This document shows, one piece after another, positions 60,222 to 64,000 of a DNA stretch of 64,000 bases (position 1 is the first letter of the stretch; each line of letters starts with the position of its first letter). The notes under the pieces are model-generated. The model saw nothing but the letters and a program-made list of their open reading frames with translations. It searched no databases and was not told the DNA's origin. The DNA is taken from the NCBI GenBank assembly GCA_014380625.1, contig JACMJL010000033.1:1-64000 (forward strand), given 5' to 3'. The position numbers were made by a program, and so were the translations under genes. Origin of the DNA: Clostridiaceae bacterium. Its GTDB lineage: Bacteria; Bacillota; Clostridia; Clostridiales; Clostridiaceae.

Positions 60222-61226
60222 ATGAGCACAACTATAAAAGATGTAGCAAAACTCGCAGGAGTATCTGTGGCTACAGTGTCAAGAGTAATTAACGGAACAA
60301 AGGCAGTGAGCCAAGAGGTCACTGAACGAGTGATTAAAGCAATAAATGAAACCTCCTTTAAGCCAAATGCACTTGCAAGAAGTTTGGCTGGTAAAAAGAG
60401 CAATATGATTGGAGTAGTAGTTAATGATATTAATAATATGTATTTTGGTGAGCTTGTATCTTCAATAGAGAAAACTGCAACTTATTATAATTATAGTACT
60501 ATATTGTGTAACTCTAATGGAGATAGGAAAATTGAGTTAGATAATTTTTACCTTTTGAAGGATAAAGGTGTAGATGGAATAATATTCACAGCACATAAAA
60601 CTGTTCAAGAGGGGATATTAGAATTTATTAAAAATAATCCTATGCCAACTATATCTTTAAATAGCACTTGTGCCGGGGCCTTAAGTATAAGTGTGGACAA
60701 CAAATTAGAGAGTTATGAGGCAACTAAATTTCTTATGGAAATTGGACATAGAAATATTGCTAATATTAGAGCATTTTGTAGTGATGATGCCTGTGGTGTG
60801 AGTAGATATGAGGGTTATAAGATGGCTATAATGGAGGCTGGTATACCATTAAAACCTAGTATGGTAACAGCGGGAGACTTTACTATAGAAAGTGGTTACA
60901 ATGCCTGTGAAAAACTAATGATGTTTAACAAGAATATAACTGCAATTGTCTGCGCTAATGATGAGATGGCATTTGGAGCATTAAACTATCTTTTCGATAA
61001 AGGTATCAATGTTCCTGGAGAGGTATCCATAATAGGCTTTGATGACATAAAGATATCTAGATTTATTAGGCCTAGACTTACAACGTTGCACCAACCCATA
61101 TCAGAGATTGGAAATATGTCTGCTAAGATTCTTATTGACATGATTAATAAGGGTGAAAAGATCCAAGACAAGGATATAGTATTAAAGGGATCAATAGAGG
61201 TAAGAGAGAGCACGAGGCAAATATAA
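60222..61226 (+). CDS. LacI-family transcriptional regulator
   Basis: MSTTIKDVAKLAGVSVATVSRVINGTKAVSQEVTERVIKAI HTH plus periplasmic-binding fold; GAGGTG before ATG 60222. Confidence 0.95.
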   Translation: MSTTIKDVAKLAGVSVATVSRVINGTKAVSQEVTERVIKAINETSFKPNALARSLAGKKSNMIGVVVNDINNMYFGELVSSIEKTATYYNYSTILCNSNGDRKIELDNFYLLKDKGVDGIIFTAHKTVQEGILEFIKNNPMPTISLNSTCAGALSISVDNKLESYEATKFLMEIGHRNIANIRAFCSDDACGVSRYEGYKMAIMEAGIPLKPSMVTAGDFTIESGYNACEKLMMFNKNITAIVCANDEMAFGALNYLFDKGINVPGEVSIIGFDDIKISRFIRPRLTTLHQPISEIGNMSAKILIDMINKGEKIQDKDIVLKGSIEVRESTRQI

Positions 61227-61255
61227 ACCATAGTTGCCTCTAAAAAAATACATGA

Positions 61256-61273
61256 CGGGAAACCGGTTACCTA
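61256..61273. promoter_or_regulatory. LacI-type operator-like palindrome 1
   Basis: CGGGAAACCGGTTACCTA; palindromic core AACCGGTT. Confidence 0.75.
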
Positions 61274-61441
61274 ATATATAAGAAGTAAAACATGTTTATT
61301 TAATATTTTAATGAATTTACAGTTATATTTCCAAGAAATTTAAATACAATAGTAAGTAAGTAAGCTTTTAAGAAAAAGAATACAAATAAAAACTAAGAAT
61401 TTAATTGACTTATATTTACATAAATGTTACAATTACCATGT

Positions 61442-61459
61442 CGGGAAATCGATTACCTA
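61442..61459. promoter_or_regulatory. LacI-type operator-like palindrome 2
   Basis: CGGGAAATCGATTACCTA; same frame-work as copy 1, core AATCGATT, 25 nt before the ABC substrate-binding protein start. Confidence 0.75.
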
Positions 61460-61484
61460 GATTAAGAGGGGGGTCTGTTAATTT

Positions 61485-62783
61485 ATGAAAACTAAAAAAA
61501 TTCTAGCTCTTATTGTAACTACTATGATTATGGCCACAACCATTGTGGGGTGTGGATCTAAGGATAGCAGCAGTTCAACAACTTCCACTGAAACAAGTAA
61601 AGAACCTGTAAAAATCGTTTATGCCAGAGGTAAGGATGTTACACCTGCTAATGTAAAGGTTGTGGAGAAATTCAATGAGTTAAACAAAGGCAAAATTCAT
61701 GTTGATTTTATAGAGATGCCATCAGACACAGGTAAGCAACATGATCAATATGTAACTGTATTTAATGCTAAAGGAACAGATTACGATGTTTTTGATGCTG
61801 ATGTTATTTGGCCAGCAGAATTTGCCCAGGCAGGTTATGCACTTCCACTTGATAATTATATTGCAAAAGATGGAATTAATTTGAAAGATTATATGGAGGG
61901 ACCGATAAATTCAGTTACCTTCAAGGGTAAAACTTGGGGAATGCCTAAGTTTATAGATGCAGGATTATTATTCTATAGAAAGGATTTAGTTCAAACAGCT
62001 CCAGCAACCTGGGAAGATCTTATAACACAAGCCAAAGCTTTAAAGGGAAAAATTGATTTTCCATACTTGATGCAAGCAAAACAATATGAAGGACTTGTAT
62101 GTAATGCTGTTGAATTTATATCTGCTTACGGTGGTAAAGTTGTAGATGGAGATGGAAATATTTCAATATCATCACCAGAAACTAAAAAAGGTCTTGAGAC
62201 AATGAAATCTATTGTAGCCTCTGATTTGGTGCCTAGTAATATAACTACCTTTATGGAAACAGAATCACACACTGCATTTATCGAGGGTAAAGGTGGATTA
62301 ATAAGAAATTGGCCTTACCAATGGGCATTAGCTCAAGATGAAGCTCAATCAAAAGTAGTTGGCAAAGTAGCTATTGCACCCCTTCCAAAAGGAAGCGTAC
62401 GTTCAGCCGCCTGCCTTGGTGGATGGAATACAATGATTAATAAGTATTCAAAGCACCCTGATGAAGCTTGGCAGTTTGTTAAGTTTATGACTGGAGCAGA
62501 AGGACAGAAAATTTCCGCTATAGATGGAGGAAGTGCACCAACCTTATTATCCTTGTATAAAGACTCAGCGGTAACAACAAAAAATCCTTTATTTGCAGAT
62601 AAGAATTTTGTTGATGGACTTTCAGCAGCAGTTCCAAGGCCAGTATCACCGATATATCCTAAACTTTCAGATATAATGCAGATAGAAATATCAAACTACT
62701 TAACTGGAAAACAAGATGTTGATGTTGCCATTAAGAATATGGATACAAAAATGAAAGCAGCAGTAACAGACGCAAGTAAATAA
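61485..62783 (+). CDS. Sugar ABC transporter extracellular substrate-binding lipoprotein
   Basis: Lipobox TTIVGCGSKDSSSS; family-1 solute-binding motifs (YDVFDADVIWPAEFAQAGYALPL, WGMPKFIDAGLLFYRKDL, AWQFVKFMTGAEGQ). Confidence 0.92.
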   Translation: MKTKKILALIVTTMIMATTIVGCGSKDSSSSTTSTETSKEPVKIVYARGKDVTPANVKVVEKFNELNKGKIHVDFIEMPSDTGKQHDQYVTVFNAKGTDYDVFDADVIWPAEFAQAGYALPLDNYIAKDGINLKDYMEGPINSVTFKGKTWGMPKFIDAGLLFYRKDLVQTAPATWEDLITQAKALKGKIDFPYLMQAKQYEGLVCNAVEFISAYGGKVVDGDGNISISSPETKKGLETMKSIVASDLVPSNITTFMETESHTAFIEGKGGLIRNWPYQWALAQDEAQSKVVGKVAIAPLPKGSVRSAACLGGWNTMINKYSKHPDEAWQFVKFMTGAEGQKISAIDGGSAPTLLSLYKDSAVTTKNPLFADKNFVDGLSAAVPRPVSPIYPKLSDIMQIEISNYLTGKQDVDVAIKNMDTKMKAAVTDASK

Positions 62784-62791
62784 AGGATATA

Positions 62792-62833
62792 GGGACTATC
62801 TCGAAATAACTAATTTTATTTTGAGACAGTCCC
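62792..62833. repeat. GGGACT-type hairpin repeat, copy F
   Basis: GGGACTATCTCGAAATAACTAATTTTATTTTGAGACAGTCCC, between SBP and permease genes. Confidence 0.8.
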
Positions 62834-62861
62834 TTCAAATATAAAGCTAGGAAGTGAAATT

Positions 62862-64000
62862 ATGGAGGGTAAAATTCAAGAAAATAAAAGTATTAAAAAG
62901 AAAAAAAATAAATTTCACTTAAGTGAATCAAAGACAGGATACCTGATGATAGCACCGGCTATTATAATAATTATGATGATAGCATTTTATCCAGTTATTA
63001 AGTCATTTTGGTATAGTATGTTTGATTTAAGATTAAATAATCCTACTAGAAACTCAACATTTTTAAATTACAAATTTGATATGGAGAGATATTTTAGTAA
63101 TTATGATTTAGCAAAGGCAGCATTAACAAATGCATCAAAGGATGCTAAGGGAGAAGATAAGGGAAAGCTTACACAGGCTTTAACTGAACTTACAGACTTA
63201 AACATTAAGATTTTAGCTCAAAATGCAATTTCCTCAAAAGAACAACAAGTTAGAAAATATACAAATTCTTTTCAAGCAATTCCTGATGAAAGGCTAAAGT
63301 ACATTGTTATTGATAAAACTGTGGCTGTAACTACGCATAATAAGTTTATAAGTTTAAGAAAAGAATTTATTGCTATAACTGCTGATACTGCTATAAAGGC
63401 CGATGTCAATAAGGCTTCAGGGCTTATTGAAGAATTAAGAGATTCTTTTATTACTCCAAATTTTGTAGGGTTAAGTAACTATTTATATTACCTGAACCCT
63501 TCAAATGATAGATTTTGGGGTGGCCTTAGTTATACTTTCATTTTTACTGTTATATCTGTTCTAGTAGAATTAGTGCTTGGAATATTTTGTGCTTTAATTA
63601 TTAGTAGAAGTTTTAGAGGAATTGGAGTTGTAAGAGCCTCTATACTGGTACCTTGGGCCATTCCAACTGTTGTTTCTGCAGTAATGTGGAAATTTTTATA
63701 TGATGGACAAAATGGGTTTATCGCACATCTTTTTGCACAACTTCATCTAATAAAGAATGCAGGAATATTACTTACCACCCATAATGGAGCTACCTTTGCT
63801 GCTATTTTTACAGATGTATGGAAAACCACACCCTACATGGCATTACTACTTTTAGCTGGCTTGCAAAACATAGACAGTAGTTTGTATGAAGCAGCCAATG
63901 TAGATGGTGCAGGTAAAATATACAGGTTTTTTAAAATAACTTTACCACTTCTTAAACCAACAATATTAGTGGCGTTATTATTTAGGACTCTTGATGCTTT
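62862..64000 (+). CDS. MalF-type sugar ABC permease (3' truncated by window edge)
   Basis: MEGKIQENKSIKKKKNKFHLSESKTGYLMIAPAIIIIMMIAFYPVIKSFWYSMFD...FVGLSNYLYYL...YEAANVDGAGKIYRFFKITLPLLKPT (EAA motif); open to the end of the window. Confidence 0.92.
   Translation, partial: MEGKIQENKSIKKKKNKFHLSESKTGYLMIAPAIIIIMMIAFYPVIKSFWYSMFDLRLNNPTRNSTFLNYKFDMERYFSNYDLAKAALTNASKDAKGEDKGKLTQALTELTDLNIKILAQNAISSKEQQVRKYTNSFQAIPDERLKYIVIDKTVAVTTHNKFISLRKEFIAITADTAIKADVNKASGLIEELRDSFITPNFVGLSNYLYYLNPSNDRFWGGLSYTFIFTVISVLVELVLGIFCALIISRSFRGIGVVRASILVPWAIPTVVSAVMWKFLYDGQNGFIAHLFAQLHLIKNAGILLTTHNGATFAAIFTDVWKTTPYMALLLLAGLQNIDSSLYEAANVDGAGKIYRFFKITLPLLKPTILVALLFRTLDA

Noticed and set aside
1-64000. CRISPR array, tRNA/rRNA, prophage or transposase
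   Set aside because: No regularly spaced direct repeats, cloverleaf-like genes, phage structural genes or transposase motifs were recognised by eye; a proper scan (tRNAscan, minced, ISfinder) was not possible.

Overview
AT-rich, Clostridium-like chromosomal window, densely coded and mostly on the + strand. It opens inside rpsI (S9) and closes inside a MalF-type sugar ABC permease. Recognisable blocks are: (1) a cell-surface block (5.6-12.8 kb) with a CwlD-like amidase, a secreted protein with a sortase-type C-terminus, a class D-like sortase, two membrane proteins and a large GH16 glucanase with duplicated C-terminal modules; (2) a RelA/SpoT-domain protein, a LacI-type-sensor/GGDEF fusion, a secreted M16C peptidase and a DEAD-box helicase; (3) a polysaccharide cassette (GT4, nucleotidyltransferase-phosphomannomutase fusion, carbohydrate-binding protein); (4) fumarase alpha/beta, an unusual SecA-like ATPase, class III FBPase, a VanW protein and a 1500-aa SF1 helicase-nuclease fusion; (5) an extended Ter-type stress/biosynthetic module (about 44-60 kb): PspA, a Cys-rich protein, TPR, an enlarged YceG, TelA, a C-C bond lyase, PRTase-TRSP, a StiP-like protein, HAD, four TerD paralogs and a P-type Ca2+ ATPase; (6) a LacI regulator with two operator-like palindromes in front of a sugar ABC transporter. 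Block 5 is the strongest candidate for an exciting, incompletely described system. Three classes of non-coding repeat were also found by eye: GGGACTRTCTCAAAAT hairpins, a family of about 38 nt with a GCAGGATTTGT core, and a 220-bp foldback element. No tRNA, rRNA, CRISPR array, transposase or prophage was recognised. No database searches were run; all family calls are from motif recognition.
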